DNA of 64,000 nt, taken from Porticoccaceae bacterium. Its GTDB lineage: Bacteria; Pseudomonadota; Gammaproteobacteria; Pseudomonadales; Porticoccaceae. A program made the position numbers and the translations under genes. Position 1 is the stretch's first letter; each line of letters begins with the position of its first letter. Below are positions 1 through 10,420 of this stretch, one piece after another. The notes under the pieces were generated by a model. It saw only the letters and a program-made list of their open reading frames with translations, was not told the origin of the DNA and made no database searches. The stretch lies in NCBI GenBank assembly GCA_023228865.1, contig JALOAH010000001.1, forward strand, positions 1 to 64,000, in the 5' to 3' direction.

Positions 1-843
<843 letters not shown>

Positions 844-1057
844 AATCTTTTACCTCTGCCAATGGCAAGAGGAAGTCGTTTCACAGTAACCCGTGGCACA
901 ACTTACAAACTCGGCTCAGATGCTCGTTTTCTAACATTTTGAATTGATAGGTCACTTACATCTGATAATTTAATGTCTCAAACTATCTCAGTAAGCGCCC
1001 ACACGCATTGCCTGATCAATTTTTAAAGAACGTTCGCTCCATCAGAGCGGGCTGCGA

Positions 1058-1085
1058 ATTCTACTCAATTCCTCCAGCCTGTCAA
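1058..1085 (-). promoter_or_regulatory. rRNA operon promoter and antitermination leader
   Basis: On the minus strand a perfect -35 TTGACA (1085-1080) is followed after 16 bp by TAGAAT (1063-1058), then a GC-rich discriminator, as in stringently controlled rrn promoters. About 30 bp downstream lies a boxA-like element, GTTCTTTAAAAATT (about 1032-1018), matching the antitermination signal of bacterial rRNA leaders. The roughly 210 bp leader ends at the 16S 5' end. A single promoter is visible; a second one could lie further upstream. Confidence 0.8.
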
Positions 1086-1381
1086 GAAGTTTTTGAATCT
1101 TTTTAATCCGCTTCAAACCCTTCCCAACCTCTCCGCTTCCAAGCAACCTTACCCGTCAGCAGAGGCGCGCATTCTACAGCCAACCACAAATCTGTCAACC
1201 TCAAAAACAAGGTTTTTTGTAAAAATTACGCTACTCATTAAGGATGGATTCTTGTTGGCGAATTTTCAAGGGTTTCACCCCAGTGTTTTTTGCACTCTGC
1301 GCCACAAGGGGAAGCTCGACCCAAGGGCAAACAAATGCTCCCAAAGCAGGGCTCCCTACGCGGGAATGACGATGTTTTACA
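1086..1381. other. intergenic spacer upstream of the rrn promoter
   Basis: About 300 bp between the rrn promoter and the stop of the dehydratase gene. No convincing gene is seen. The end nearest the dehydratase (about 1350-1376) holds a short segment resembling half of the palindromic repeats found elsewhere in the window (CTACGCGGGAATGACG). An AT-rich stretch near 1165-1250 may contain upstream elements for the rRNA promoter, but nothing specific can be assigned. Confidence 0.5.
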
Positions 1382-3376
1382 TCAATTGTGCGGCTCGGGA
1401 AAGCTCGCCAGGCTTGGCTGATAGCCGATTTCAGGAATAGCGAGCAGTTCCTGGATTTGCTGCTGATTGTTCGTCTTAAATGCCTCCTGCAACGCCACCA
1501 GCAGGGGTTTCAACTCCGGCCAGGGAATAACCCGCTCGTTGGCACGCCATATTTTCGAATGATCCGTAGGCAGCGCTTTATGATCAATCAGCAACTCTTC
1601 AAATAATTTTTCCCCGGGGCGAATTCCCGTATAGCGAATCTCAATATCGCCGTCGGGGTTATTTTCATCCCGCAGAGACAGCCCGGAGAGATGAATCAAC
1701 TTGCGAGCCAGGTCGTCAATTTTAACCGGCTGCCCCATATCGAGAATAAAGACATCGCCGCCCTCACTAAGGCCATTGGCCTGCAAGACAAGCTCCGCCG
1801 CTTCTGGAATAGTCATAAAATAACGGGTGACATTTCTATGGGTGACGGTAACAGGCCCACCTTCCCGTATCTGGCGACGAAACTTGGGAATCACTGAACC
1901 CGATGAGTCGAGGACATTGCCAAATCTCACCATGGTAAAGCGGGTATGGTTAGCCAGCTGTGCTGGCAATCGCCCGCCACCGCCCCCGATTGCAGCCAGC
2001 CCGGAAAAATCAACACCATCTAGGGGGCTCAACGCCTGAAGGACAAGCTCCGCCAGGCGCTTGGTGGCGCCCATCAAGTTGGTTGGCCGCACCGCTTTAT
2101 CGGTAGACACCAGAACAACTCTGCTGACGCCAGACTCCATCGCCGCTGCCGCCAGAGACAGGGTGCCAAAAACATTATTGATAAATCCCTGATAACCATT
2201 ATTTTCCACCAGGGGCACGTGTTTATAGGCAGCGGCGTGGTAAACCGTATCAACCTGGTATTTTTTAAATATGGTCAGCAACAATTCGGTATCGATAACA
2301 GAGCCGATCACTGGTACCAACTCCAGCTTATGCCCTCTTTTTGCAACGAGCTCCTCCAGTTCGCTTGAACAGTTGTAGAGGCTGAATTCACTGTGGTCGA
2401 CAAGAATCAGTTTTGCCGGCTGGTATTTGCAAATCTGGCGACAAAGTTCCGAGCCAATCGAACCGCCGGCGCCGGTGACAACGATACTTTTCCCAGAAAT
2501 GGTTTCTTCCAGCAATTCTTTTTTTGGCGGCACCGGATCACGGCCAAGAATATCGGCAACATCCACGTCGCGAATATCATCCACATTCACCAGCCCCTGG
2601 GTGAGTTCGTCCAGTGATGGGACAGAGCGGACGTAGACATCAAAGGGCTCCAGAAAGCGAATAATTTCCTGTCTGCGGTGGCGACCCACGGAAGGCAGGG
2701 CAAGAAAAACTTCGAAATCCTTGTGATTGCCAACAAGCTCGGGAAATTCTTTGGGGCTGTACACTTTTAGCCCGGCAATCACTTCTCCCTGCAAAATGGG
2801 ATCATCATCAATAAACGCCACAGGAAAAAACCGCTTGGCCTGCCGCAAGGCGCTGGCCAGCTGCCTGCCTGCGGCGCCAGCACCATAAACGGCCACGGGG
2901 TTACCGCGCATTTTTTTCTTGTTCTTCCAGCCAGCAAACTCAAACATTAAATTCGAAAAATTGGCGCCATGAAGCCAGCGCCCCGCAACCAAACGGGAAG
3001 CAACCAGGCCAAAAATAGACAGCACCCAGAACAAAATCAGAACACTTCGCGGCAGCTGAGGCTGAACAGGAATCATAAAAAAAATCCACAGCACCAAAAG
3101 CGCGCCAAAAGAAACGCCCCGAGCCAATACGGACATCACCTCGACGCCCGCATGCCGGGTTATAGAACTATATAAATCAAGCTTATAAAAAAAGAAAAGT
3201 ACACAAAGGGGCGTGACAGCAAAAACCTGGGGATAGGTAGCAACAATGTCCCACGGCCACCAGCCGAGGCGAAAGTAAAAAGCGCCAAGGAGCGTCAGCT
3301 CAATAATGAGAAAATCGTTGGCGGCAAGAATTAACCGCTTATAGACCCTGGGCAAATGTATCAGCTGAGCTCTCAA
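1382..3376 (-). CDS. WbpM/CapD/PglF-type nucleotide-sugar 4,6-dehydratase
   Basis: A 664-residue inner-membrane enzyme of the WbpM/FlaA1-like family, expected to convert UDP-GlcNAc to a UDP-4-keto-6-deoxy sugar for surface glycans. The N-terminus (about 1-120) has four hydrophobic helices. A first Rossmann-like domain (about 160-270) is followed by the catalytic short-chain dehydrogenase domain with GAGGSIGSEL near residue 302. The STDKAVRPTN and MGATK segments match the modified S-M-K catalytic arrangement of WbpM. Length equals the family norm. The start is TTG, supported by GAGGAA five bases upstream; no ATG fits better. It lies 36 bp after the TolC gene and may share that operon. Oddity: a glycine-rich insertion (about residues 462-487, with IGGGGGR) after the catalytic helix. 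Confidence 0.9.
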   Translation of the reverse strand: MRAQLIHLPRVYKRLILAANDFLIIELTLLGAFYFRLGWWPWDIVATYPQVFAVTPLCVLFFFYKLDLYSSITRHAGVEVMSVLARGVSFGALLVLWIFFMIPVQPQLPRSVLILFWVLSIFGLVASRLVAGRWLHGANFSNLMFEFAGWKNKKKMRGNPVAVYGAGAAGRQLASALRQAKRFFPVAFIDDDPILQGEVIAGLKVYSPKEFPELVGNHKDFEVFLALPSVGRHRRQEIIRFLEPFDVYVRSVPSLDELTQGLVNVDDIRDVDVADILGRDPVPPKKELLEETISGKSIVVTGAGGSIGSELCRQICKYQPAKLILVDHSEFSLYNCSSELEELVAKRGHKLELVPVIGSVIDTELLLTIFKKYQVDTVYHAAAYKHVPLVENNGYQGFINNVFGTLSLAAAAMESGVSRVVLVSTDKAVRPTNLMGATKRLAELVLQALSPLDGVDFSGLAAIGGGGGRLPAQLANHTRFTMVRFGNVLDSSGSVIPKFRRQIREGGPVTVTHRNVTRYFMTIPEAAELVLQANGLSEGGDVFILDMGQPVKIDDLARKLIHLSGLSLRDENNPDGDIEIRYTGIRPGEKLFEELLIDHKALPTDHSKIWRANERVIPWPELKPLLVALQEAFKTNNQQQIQELLAIPEIGYQPSLASFPEPHN

Positions 3377-3412
3377 CGCAGTTCCTCAAAACTGAATACA
3401 TTAAAAAAAGAA

Positions 3413-4750
3413 CTATTCCTGAGCCGCAGACTGAGCCACATCAAGCCAGCCATTTATTTCAGTAATATTATCGGGAGAAAACTGCCCGGCCACTTGTTGA
3501 AGGGTTACCCAATGAAGCATAAGATCATAATGGGCTTGGCGAAAATCCCGCTTTGCTTCGTACAATGTTTGACTGGCTGCAAGAACATCAACAGCGGTTA
3601 CTGTCCCATAACTAAAACCTTTTTCTTGCGCCTCGACAGATTTTTTTGCTGATGACACCGCTTTGCGGGCAGCATTAGCACGCTCCCTTGCACTTTTGAC
3701 ATTCAAAAAAGCCTCTCGAGCCTTTTTACGCAATTCTCGCTCTATTTGTTCGTAATCTTGCTCTGCCATACGCAATTTAGAGCGAGCCTCAGATACCTGA
3801 GCCGATACCTGGCCACCAGAATAAATGGGGATGGTGAGATTCAAGGCCGCAACATAAACCTCAGTTGTGGGTACCTGAGCGTTTTCAAAACCAATGTCAC
3901 TCTTCTGCGCGGTCAACGACATTGATAGGGAGGGATGCCTCTGCCCGGCTGCCCCCTTAACGCCAGCTGCGGCAGCTTCAAGCGCTAACCGGCTAGATTT
4001 AAGGGCGCTGTTATCCTGAAGGCTTTTTTGCACCCACTCCTCAAGACTACCCAGCTCCCAAGCTACAGCAACAGCTTCGTTAAGGGGATCAAGTGACTCT
4101 GTAACCTCCCGCCCCAAAACCTCGGAAAGTCCCTCACGGGCAATGGCGACTGCATTGAGAGCTTCAATCTCGTTGGCAAACAGCATATTGGCTCTTGCCT
4201 CAACGGCAAGAAGATCAGTGACTTTTGCCAGTTTTCTTTCATGACGGGCTCGAACCTGGTCAAGCTGCTCTTCCGCCGACTCACGCTCCGCTTTGACAAA
4301 AGCATAATTATCTTCCGCAGCGAGCACCTTGGTATAACGATCCACTAAATCGACCGCAATCAGGCTGCGGGTTTCGTCATAGCGACTGCTATAGCGACCC
4401 GCCTCTTTACTGGCGGCGCGATAAGCTTCCCACTTAGGCTTGTCGTAAAGCGGCTGGCTCACAGAAGCGTAGTATTTTTCACCATTATAGTAATCCCGCG
4501 CATCTAGCCCCTGATTTGTCGCTGCATCCCGTCGGGTTCTTGTACCCTGGGCACCCACCGAAGCTTTGGGCAATAGGCCGCCAAACTGATAACGCTCCCG
4601 CGCCTGATACAACGCCTCCTCAGATTCGGCTCTGAGTAACCGGGGATCTGACGCCATGGTCTCCTGATAAAGATCCACCAAATTTGACGCCTGCGCGGGC
4701 ACAGTGGCCATAGTCAACAATAAAACCGGAACCGCTTTGAATCCTTTCAT
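3413..4750 (-). CDS. TolC-family outer-membrane channel of type I secretion
   Basis: A 445-residue TolC/AprF/PrtF-like outer-membrane efflux protein, expected to form the trimeric outer-membrane duct of the type I exporter encoded just upstream. It begins with a signal peptide (positively charged start, hydrophobic core, AQA cleavage-type site near residue 21). Two repeated outer-membrane efflux halves follow, each with long heptad-like helices; YDKPKWEAYRAA and PIYSGGQVSAQV are typical of the family's paired strands. ATG at 4750 is preferred over an in-frame TTG six bases upstream because GAGGAG sits nine bases before the ATG. It follows the HlyD gene after only a few bases, forming one transcription unit with it. 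Confidence 0.9.
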   Translation of the reverse strand: MKGFKAVPVLLLTMATVPAQASNLVDLYQETMASDPRLLRAESEEALYQARERYQFGGLLPKASVGAQGTRTRRDAATNQGLDARDYYNGEKYYASVSQPLYDKPKWEAYRAASKEAGRYSSRYDETRSLIAVDLVDRYTKVLAAEDNYAFVKAERESAEEQLDQVRARHERKLAKVTDLLAVEARANMLFANEIEALNAVAIAREGLSEVLGREVTESLDPLNEAVAVAWELGSLEEWVQKSLQDNSALKSSRLALEAAAAGVKGAAGQRHPSLSMSLTAQKSDIGFENAQVPTTEVYVAALNLTIPIYSGGQVSAQVSEARSKLRMAEQDYEQIERELRKKAREAFLNVKSARERANAARKAVSSAKKSVEAQEKGFSYGTVTAVDVLAASQTLYEAKRDFRQAHYDLMLHWVTLQQVAGQFSPDNITEINGWLDVAQSAAQE

Positions 4751-4756
4751 ATTCAA

Positions 4757-6082
4757 TCACTCCTCAATTAGCGATCGTGCCATGGCATTGCTCGCTGGTT
4801 GTACCAGATATTGCAACAATGTCCTTTCACCGGTTTTGATAAGTACTTCTGCAGGCATGCCAGGCACCAGGGTAAGCCCCGTCATCAGCTGTCGCCCTTC
4901 TTCAGTGACGCTGACAGTAGCCTTGTAGTAAGGCGTTCCATCCTTTTCGTCTTCAAAGCGATCTGCAGAAATTTTCGATACTTCTCCCATTATCGTTGGC
5001 GTAGTCGCACTTTTAAAAGCACTAAAACGAATCCTGGCTTCGGCACCTATATAGACACGGTCAATATCAGCCGGGCTAACCCTGGCTTCAACAATCAACT
5101 CACCATTTTCCGGCACAATATCAAGGATCGGCTTGCCGGCTTGAATAACTCCGCCAATAGTATGGGTACTGAGACCAAGGACAACACCTGAAACCGGCGC
5201 TCGAATAGTGGCTCGCTCAACCTTATCGCGAATCGCGGTAATTCTTTCCCCCAGATCAAACACTTTTGCCTGCACCTCTGCAAGCATATCCACGACTTCA
5301 GTTTTAAATTTTTTATTTAACTGAAGAATTTCTAACTGAGTTTCACCAATTTTCATCTGGGCCTGGGCAACATTCGCCTGATGATCAGCAATTTCGCCTT
5401 TGGTTCTGGATAAACTGCGCTGCAGCTCTACCAATCGGGTTTTTTCTACATAACCCTCGGTGAGCAGCGCTGATAAATCTTCAATTTCATCGGCAAAGGA
5501 TGCACTCAACTCTTTCTGGCTGGCAATCAGCGCGTTTAAACCCTCAATTTGAGAATTTAACTGGGAAACACGTTTTTCCAATACTTCCTGTTCGCCAATG
5601 CGGCTGTTGCGACGGGCATTGAAGATCTGCACCTCATTGCGCGTTGCTTCTACTGCGCGCTCATCGTCAACATCAAGATCCTCTGCAAAAACCACCTCTT
5701 CGAGGTCATCGCGCTCTGCCAGCAAACGGCTCTCCATGGCTCTGGCGCTAAAATACTGGCCACGCAGCACACCAAGCTCTGCGCTGAATTGGGTGCCATC
5801 AAGTTCGATTAAAGGCTCCCCCTCATCAACATGCTCACCATCGACCACGAGGATTTCACGAACAATGCCACCCTCATAATGCTGTACTGTTTTGCGACTG
5901 CCCTTTACAGTAACAACTCCGGGAGCCAGAGACGCACTGTCCAGAGGTGCAAAAGCAGCCCAAGTACCAAAGATACCAAACGTGACCAATAAAATGATCA
6001 ACCCTATGGTTCTGGGCTTTTTATCTGAGGTTTCCAGATCGGGGGCAACCGAGCTTTGCGACACTATAGCCTGTGTATTCAT
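4757..6082 (-). CDS. HlyD/PrtE-family type I secretion periplasmic adaptor
   Basis: A 441-residue membrane-fusion protein linking the inner-membrane ABC exporter to the TolC channel. One transmembrane helix (about residues 27-47) follows a short cytoplasmic tail. The first half of a lipoyl/barrel-sandwich domain comes next (HYEGGIVREI and VDEGEPLIELD near 68-95), then a long periplasmic coiled coil (about 100-285), the second lipoyl half (TIRAPVSGVVLGL) and a beta-barrel C-terminus ending before residue 441. Length and order fit the PrtE/AprE/HlyD type. The gene starts at ATG 6082, six bases past the exporter stop, so the two are surely co-transcribed. Confidence 0.93.
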   Translation of the reverse strand: MNTQAIVSQSSVAPDLETSDKKPRTIGLIILLVTFGIFGTWAAFAPLDSASLAPGVVTVKGSRKTVQHYEGGIVREILVVDGEHVDEGEPLIELDGTQFSAELGVLRGQYFSARAMESRLLAERDDLEEVVFAEDLDVDDERAVEATRNEVQIFNARRNSRIGEQEVLEKRVSQLNSQIEGLNALIASQKELSASFADEIEDLSALLTEGYVEKTRLVELQRSLSRTKGEIADHQANVAQAQMKIGETQLEILQLNKKFKTEVVDMLAEVQAKVFDLGERITAIRDKVERATIRAPVSGVVLGLSTHTIGGVIQAGKPILDIVPENGELIVEARVSPADIDRVYIGAEARIRFSAFKSATTPTIMGEVSKISADRFEDEKDGTPYYKATVSVTEEGRQLMTGLTLVPGMPAEVLIKTGERTLLQYLVQPASNAMARSLIEE

Positions 6083-6088
6083 TGGTGC

Positions 6089-7840
6089 TCAGTCCTTGGA
6101 TATAGGGGTGATATTGGTTTGTATTCCAGGGACAGGAACCTGTCTTCTGGCTTGAGATTGGCCAGACTTCATGGCTTCAAGCACTTTTTCTCTGGTATCA
6201 AACATCGCGATTTTGCCGTCTGTCAGCACCATCACTTTATCCACCAAATTTAAAATAGACGGACGATGAGTTATAAGAATGGTGGTGGCCCCACGTTCTT
6301 TCAGCCCTTGGAGACAGCGCGCCAGCGCCAGCTCGCCTTGGTCATCAAGATTGGAATTGGGCTCATCGAGAACCACCAATACCGGATCGCCATAAAGCGC
6401 TCGAGCCAACCCTATACGCTGGCGCTGACCTCCCGACAAAGCGCCGCCACCCTGGCCAATATGAGTATCATAGCCATTGGGCAGCTGCAAAATTAAATCA
6501 TGGACACCAGCGGCCTGAGCAGCGGCCACCACCTTATTTGCATCCACCTCACCAAAACGGGCAATATTTTCGCTTACGGTACCATCAAAAAGCTCAATGT
6601 CCTGGGGAAGATAGCCGAGGAATGGGCCGATTTCTTCCCGATTGTAGTGATTGATATCGGCACCATCGAGGCGAACCTTGCCGCTCATAGCGGGCCAAAT
6701 ACCCAAAATACCCCGCGCCAGCGTCGACTTGCCCGACGCACTGGGTCCAATTATGGCCACGGCCTCACCAGGAGACACCGCAAAAGACACCCCCTTCACC
6801 ACAGGCGTTTTACTCAGGGGTGGGCCTATCATCGCCTGTTCAAGCCTTAATGCCCCTTTGGGCTCGGGCAGGGACATTTTTTCTGTTTCAGGGGGCAGCT
6901 GGTCAAGCAATTTGTTGAGCCTGTCGTACTGAGTGCGGGCAGTGACAAATTGCTTCCATGAACCTATCAACAAGTCGATAGGGGCAAGCGCCCGACCCAG
7001 TAAAATAGAACCTGCAATCATCGCGCCCGGACTAACCTGATTATCCAACACCAAAATAGCGCCAACACCCAGAATCAGCGATTGCAGCGTAAGTCGGAAT
7101 ACTTTGGAACCTGTGGTGTAGCCTGCAGATTTATCACTGGCAATACTCTGCCAATAAAGTGATTGGCTGGAATAACCGCGCCAACGATTGCGGATATTGG
7201 CAAGCATACCCATTGACTCAATCACTTCCGCATTACGCAAATTTGTCGCCGCCATATTTTGAGCCTGCCCCTGGTGCTTTGCGGCCTCCTCAAAAAGGTG
7301 TGCAGTCGTACGCTCATTAAACACCGCGATGGTAATAAGGATGATCGCTGAAAGAATAGCAATGAACCCATACCAGGGACTGAACATAAACATAACGAGT
7401 ATATAAATTGGCAGCCAGGGAGCATCAAAGAAGGCAAAAAAACCATTGCCCGTCATAAACTGACGTATACCGTTAAGATCCTGCAAGGGCTGGGCATTGC
7501 TCACTGTGCCCCCCGAATAAAGCGACTGTTTAAAGCTGGTATCAAACATCCTGTCGGTCAGCAGACTGTCCAGCTTTGAACTGGTTCTCACCAGAACACG
7601 GGATCGCACCCACTCAAGGCCACCCATGGTGACCAGCAGAAAAACCATAATCAAGGTCAGCATCAACAGGGTTGTGTGACTGCCACTGCTGATAACCCTG
7701 TCATAGGTTTGCATCATATAAAATGCAGGAACCAGCATCAGCAGGTTAATAAACATACTGAACACACCAGCACTGATAAATGAACCCTTGCAGAGGCGAA
7801 GAGCCTGCTGAAGATCATTTTTACTGAGGGGCTTAACCAT
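6089..7840 (-). CDS. PrtD/AprD-type type I secretion ABC transporter (permease plus ATPase)
   Basis: A 583-residue half-transporter that drives export of C-terminally signalled RTX-type proteins. Hydrophobic helices fill the first half (about 25-300). The nucleotide-binding domain shows Walker A GPSASGKST, signature LSGGQRQR, Walker B VLVVLDEP and H-loop ILITHRPS. No C39 peptidase or C39-like domain precedes the membrane part, which matches the PrtD/AprD/RsaD group rather than HlyB or bacteriocin exporters. The open frame extends 46 codons upstream, but that part has no family similarity, so ATG 7840 (MVKPLSKND) is chosen. The likely substrate in this window is the RTX protein at 29794-34800, about 20 kb away. 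Confidence 0.93.
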   Translation of the reverse strand: MVKPLSKNDLQQALRLCKGSFISAGVFSMFINLLMLVPAFYMMQTYDRVISSGSHTTLLMLTLIMVFLLVTMGGLEWVRSRVLVRTSSKLDSLLTDRMFDTSFKQSLYSGGTVSNAQPLQDLNGIRQFMTGNGFFAFFDAPWLPIYILVMFMFSPWYGFIAILSAIILITIAVFNERTTAHLFEEAAKHQGQAQNMAATNLRNAEVIESMGMLANIRNRWRGYSSQSLYWQSIASDKSAGYTTGSKVFRLTLQSLILGVGAILVLDNQVSPGAMIAGSILLGRALAPIDLLIGSWKQFVTARTQYDRLNKLLDQLPPETEKMSLPEPKGALRLEQAMIGPPLSKTPVVKGVSFAVSPGEAVAIIGPSASGKSTLARGILGIWPAMSGKVRLDGADINHYNREEIGPFLGYLPQDIELFDGTVSENIARFGEVDANKVVAAAQAAGVHDLILQLPNGYDTHIGQGGGALSGGQRQRIGLARALYGDPVLVVLDEPNSNLDDQGELALARCLQGLKERGATTILITHRPSILNLVDKVMVLTDGKIAMFDTREKVLEAMKSGQSQARRQVPVPGIQTNITPISKD

Positions 7841-7999
7841 GGCATTAATCCGTGTCTGAAAACAACAACAGGCCAGAAAATGGCCTGCTGGTGCTCTGTA
7901 GTTTGGGGCACATTTTAGCAAATCAACGGCGAAATGTCTTTCTGAGCCGGGAAACACTCTACTTGTGACGCAGCTCACAATAATATTGCAAGGGGGTCG

Positions 8000-8551
8000 C
8001 TAATGCATTTTTCCTCTGATGTGAGGATTATGCCCATCGTTGGACGACAAAGACGACATCCAGTGGGGCCATACATCCAGAGACCACTCGGCCACAAGGT
8101 ACTGCTCATAGAGAATATCGAGCCACTGGCGGGTTTCTTTGGGTGTCATAACCAGCGCCGCCATCGAAGAGCTACCGACAGAAAATGAAATTTGCACACA
8201 CTTCGTCGAAGCTCGCACCTTTACGCTACTGACAAGCATCGCTGTGGGAGCGGCAGGCATTACCGGAGGAGCTTTTATCTTGTCACTCTTAGCTTTTTGG
8301 TGGAGAAACTCCTGTACAGCGCTCAAATGCTGTGGGGATACGGCAGCCCGCGCCACTTCGGCGTTATTGATTTCCGGTTTACTCAAATAGGCGACCACAA
8401 TCTTGACCAGCTCCCGACAAAGGCGGCGGGTGATCCACAAAGACACAGTATCGTCTCTGGATCGCCCATCCATGCGGATTCTGTCCTCGACTTTACTATA
8501 GCTGAGGGTGATTTTCGTTAGTCTTTTTATACTGCTTGCCTGCACATTCAC
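8000..8551 (-). CDS. hypothetical protein in the type I secretion operon
   Basis: A 183-residue protein of unknown function, with no signal peptide or membrane helix. The N-terminal half holds a charged amphipathic region (RRLCRELVKIVVAYL near residues 42-57). A proline/alanine-rich linker (about 93-105) leads to a second compact region with tryptophans near the C-terminus. The start is GTG at 8551, supported by GAGGGTG upstream; the next in-frame GTG is two codons later. It sits between the DUF6447-like gene (36 bp upstream) and the exporter (about 160 bp downstream), so a role in secretion or its regulation is plausible. I do not recognise a named domain. Confidence 0.75.
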   Translation of the reverse strand: MNVQASSIKRLTKITLSYSKVEDRIRMDGRSRDDTVSLWITRRLCRELVKIVVAYLSKPEINNAEVARAAVSPQHLSAVQEFLHQKAKSDKIKAPPVMPAAPTAMLVSSVKVRASTKCVQISFSVGSSSMAALVMTPKETRQWLDILYEQYLVAEWSLDVWPHWMSSLSSNDGHNPHIRGKMH

Positions 8552-8587
8552 GACAAATCACCCTCAACTGGAGCATAATCAACAAAA

Positions 8588-8800
8588 CTATTGTTTCGCC
8601 AACTCCTTACTCAGAAGATCTGCATAGAATTGACGTGCTGCCTGAAGAACTGCCATCTGATTTTTGGTTTGTTCAATCTCGCGATCCACATAGCGAATAT
8701 TCGCCATCTGGGATTTGGCAATATCACTCAACCCGCTAACTTCATACTCTTTGCCATTAATAGTAATTGTTTGCTCGTTTACTGCGCCATTCTCAGCCAT
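8588..8800 (-). CDS. small DUF6447-like protein
   Basis: A 70-residue soluble protein. The first part, QTITINGKEYEVSGLS, and the following helical segment with QMANIRYVDREI resemble small DUF6447 proteins (a short beta hairpin naming a ring of charged residues, then a coiled coil). The remaining ~40 residues are predicted to be one long helix. It is the first gene of the type I secretion operon, with a promoter candidate about 115 bp upstream. Family function is unknown. A small helical protein at the head of a secretion operon could be a substrate chaperone or a regulator, but this is inference. Confidence 0.75.
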   Translation of the reverse strand: MAENGAVNEQTITINGKEYEVSGLSDIAKSQMANIRYVDREIEQTKNQMAVLQAARQFYADLLSKELAKQ

Positions 8801-8916
8801 TTTTCATCTCTACTAACAATTGAAATTTGGGGAATCCCCCCGGTAAGTCGCTCTCAGAGAACCCATAGATTCCCGCCAGTGCCAGGACAGTGTGCACGAC
8901 AGAACGACCGTGGCGC

Positions 8917-8945
8917 ATTCTATCGTTTCAACACCGGTTAGACAA
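8917..8945 (-). promoter_or_regulatory. candidate sigma70 promoter of the type I secretion operon
   Basis: On the minus strand TTGTCT (8945-8940) is separated by 17 bp from TAGAAT (8922-8917), giving a predicted start near 8911 and a leader of about 110 nt to the ATG at 8800. The leader contains a small GGGGAATCCCC palindrome (about 8831-8841). The gene upstream (8980-10239) is on the same strand, but the 179 bp gap and this promoter suggest an independent unit. Confidence 0.5.
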
Positions 8946-8979
8946 ACGGCAATCTACGTCACCCCGCGACGAACAACGC

Positions 8980-10239
8980 TCACTGCTCTTCTGCCAAGAC
9001 TGATTTGATCAGCTGAATATGGGCAGGTAACACGCGACTTTTAAGATCGTAATTATCTACAATCGTCTGCCGTCCCTGTGCGCCAATTTTTTTGCGTAGT
9101 TGCGGCTGGCTGAGCAACTCATCTGCTTTTGCCACCAACTCACCCCCATTGTGATAATCAAAAAGAACACCGTTAACACCATCCTCGATGACTTCCGTCA
9201 CAGGGGGTGTAGCTGATGCGAGCACAGGAGCGCCACAGGCCATGGCCTCCAGCATTGACCAGGACAGCACAAAAGGCGTGGTCAGATAGATATGCAGTGA
9301 GCTGATCCGGAATAAATTGAGTAGTGTCGCATAAGGTAATTTCCCCACAAAGATCACCCGTGAGAGGTCAAGTTCGTCTTTTACCTCTTCCAGCAGCACT
9401 TCCCTCCAGCATTTGCCAGAAGGATGCGGCTTACCATAACTGACTTCGTCACCACCGACAACAAGAGTTATGGCGCGAGGACGGAGCTTCTGCAGCAGCG
9501 GCAGGGCTCGCATGAAAACATGAAAGCCGCGACTTGGTTCAAGATTGCGAACGGAATAGGTAATGACCTCATCATCCTCCGACAATGTTACAGATTCCGA
9601 GCCCAGAGTATCAATCTTGAGCTTCACACCTGCTTTTGGCGCCAACAATTCTGTATCAACGCCATCGTGAACAACTTGAATTTTTTCTTTAAAGACATCG
9701 GGAAATGTACTCCACTGCCATCGAGTAGGACAAACACCCAAATCAGCCATATCTAGAGAAAGCAAATTTGTGGCGTTTTTAGTGCGAAGGCTCATTTTTC
9801 CGCCAAGTGCAGTGGGAAACTCAGCATCGAAATTGACGAGAGGAGCATCAGGACTGTGGTAAAACTCGAAGTAGCTGAGAAATTTTGCCCTGGGAAAGAC
9901 TTCCTTAAGATACAGGGAGTCACCCCAGCCAGGATGGGAACAGATAATATCAGGGTCAAGGCCATTTTTCTGCTGCCGCAATGCCAAGGCTGCCACTGCC
10001 TGCGCTCGAATGAGGCTTGACTCAAATTCGCTTGCCAATCCTTCCTCTGCAGCAGGATTGGCAGGCATTTCATAACCAAGCAGGCATATACCCTGCTTGG
10101 GAATATAAGCCAACTGACGAGTTACATTGCTCTTTTCGCCAATGGCATAGGCCTGCCATTGGGAGTGTGCGGCAAAATAGCGGGCGATGTAACGGTATTG
10201 ACCAGGAAAATTTTGATGCACAAAAAGAATTTGCTTCAT
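8980..10239 (-). CDS. family 4-type glycosyltransferase
   Basis: A 419-residue retaining GT-B glycosyltransferase. The N-terminus MKQILFVHQNFPGQ begins the first Rossmann fold. The C-terminal half has the usual nucleotide-sugar site features: VRNLEPSRGFHVFMRALPLL, then VILSWSMLEAMACGAPVLAS-type residues that form the E-x7-E-like motif of GT4 enzymes. ATG 10239 is chosen over an in-frame TTG seven codons upstream because the beta strand starts right there. The gene is divergent from, and clearly paralogous to, the one at 10421-11653 (shared FVHQxFPGQ, HPGWGxSLxLKE, HDGxDT, VGGxEVSYG segments). Acceptor and donor are unknown; glycosylation of the RTX protein or of a surface glycan is possible. 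Confidence 0.85.
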   Translation of the reverse strand: MKQILFVHQNFPGQYRYIARYFAAHSQWQAYAIGEKSNVTRQLAYIPKQGICLLGYEMPANPAAEEGLASEFESSLIRAQAVAALALRQQKNGLDPDIICSHPGWGDSLYLKEVFPRAKFLSYFEFYHSPDAPLVNFDAEFPTALGGKMSLRTKNATNLLSLDMADLGVCPTRWQWSTFPDVFKEKIQVVHDGVDTELLAPKAGVKLKIDTLGSESVTLSEDDEVITYSVRNLEPSRGFHVFMRALPLLQKLRPRAITLVVGGDEVSYGKPHPSGKCWREVLLEEVKDELDLSRVIFVGKLPYATLLNLFRISSLHIYLTTPFVLSWSMLEAMACGAPVLASATPPVTEVIEDGVNGVLFDYHNGGELVAKADELLSQPQLRKKIGAQGRQTIVDNYDLKSRVLPAHIQLIKSVLAEEQ

Positions 10240-10420
10240 TGGCAATGACTCTAACCGCAAGATTCAAGTTTCTCCTCTCCACAGCCATTTTGGGAAACAT
10301 GGCGGACAGGCACAGCTCGCAGGGGTGAACCTTAACATAGATTCACGCAGCTGCTTCACTTACAATCAAAAGCTTCGTCACTACAAAAACTCAAGTCGGC
10401 CGCTTCCGCACTCCCTACTT

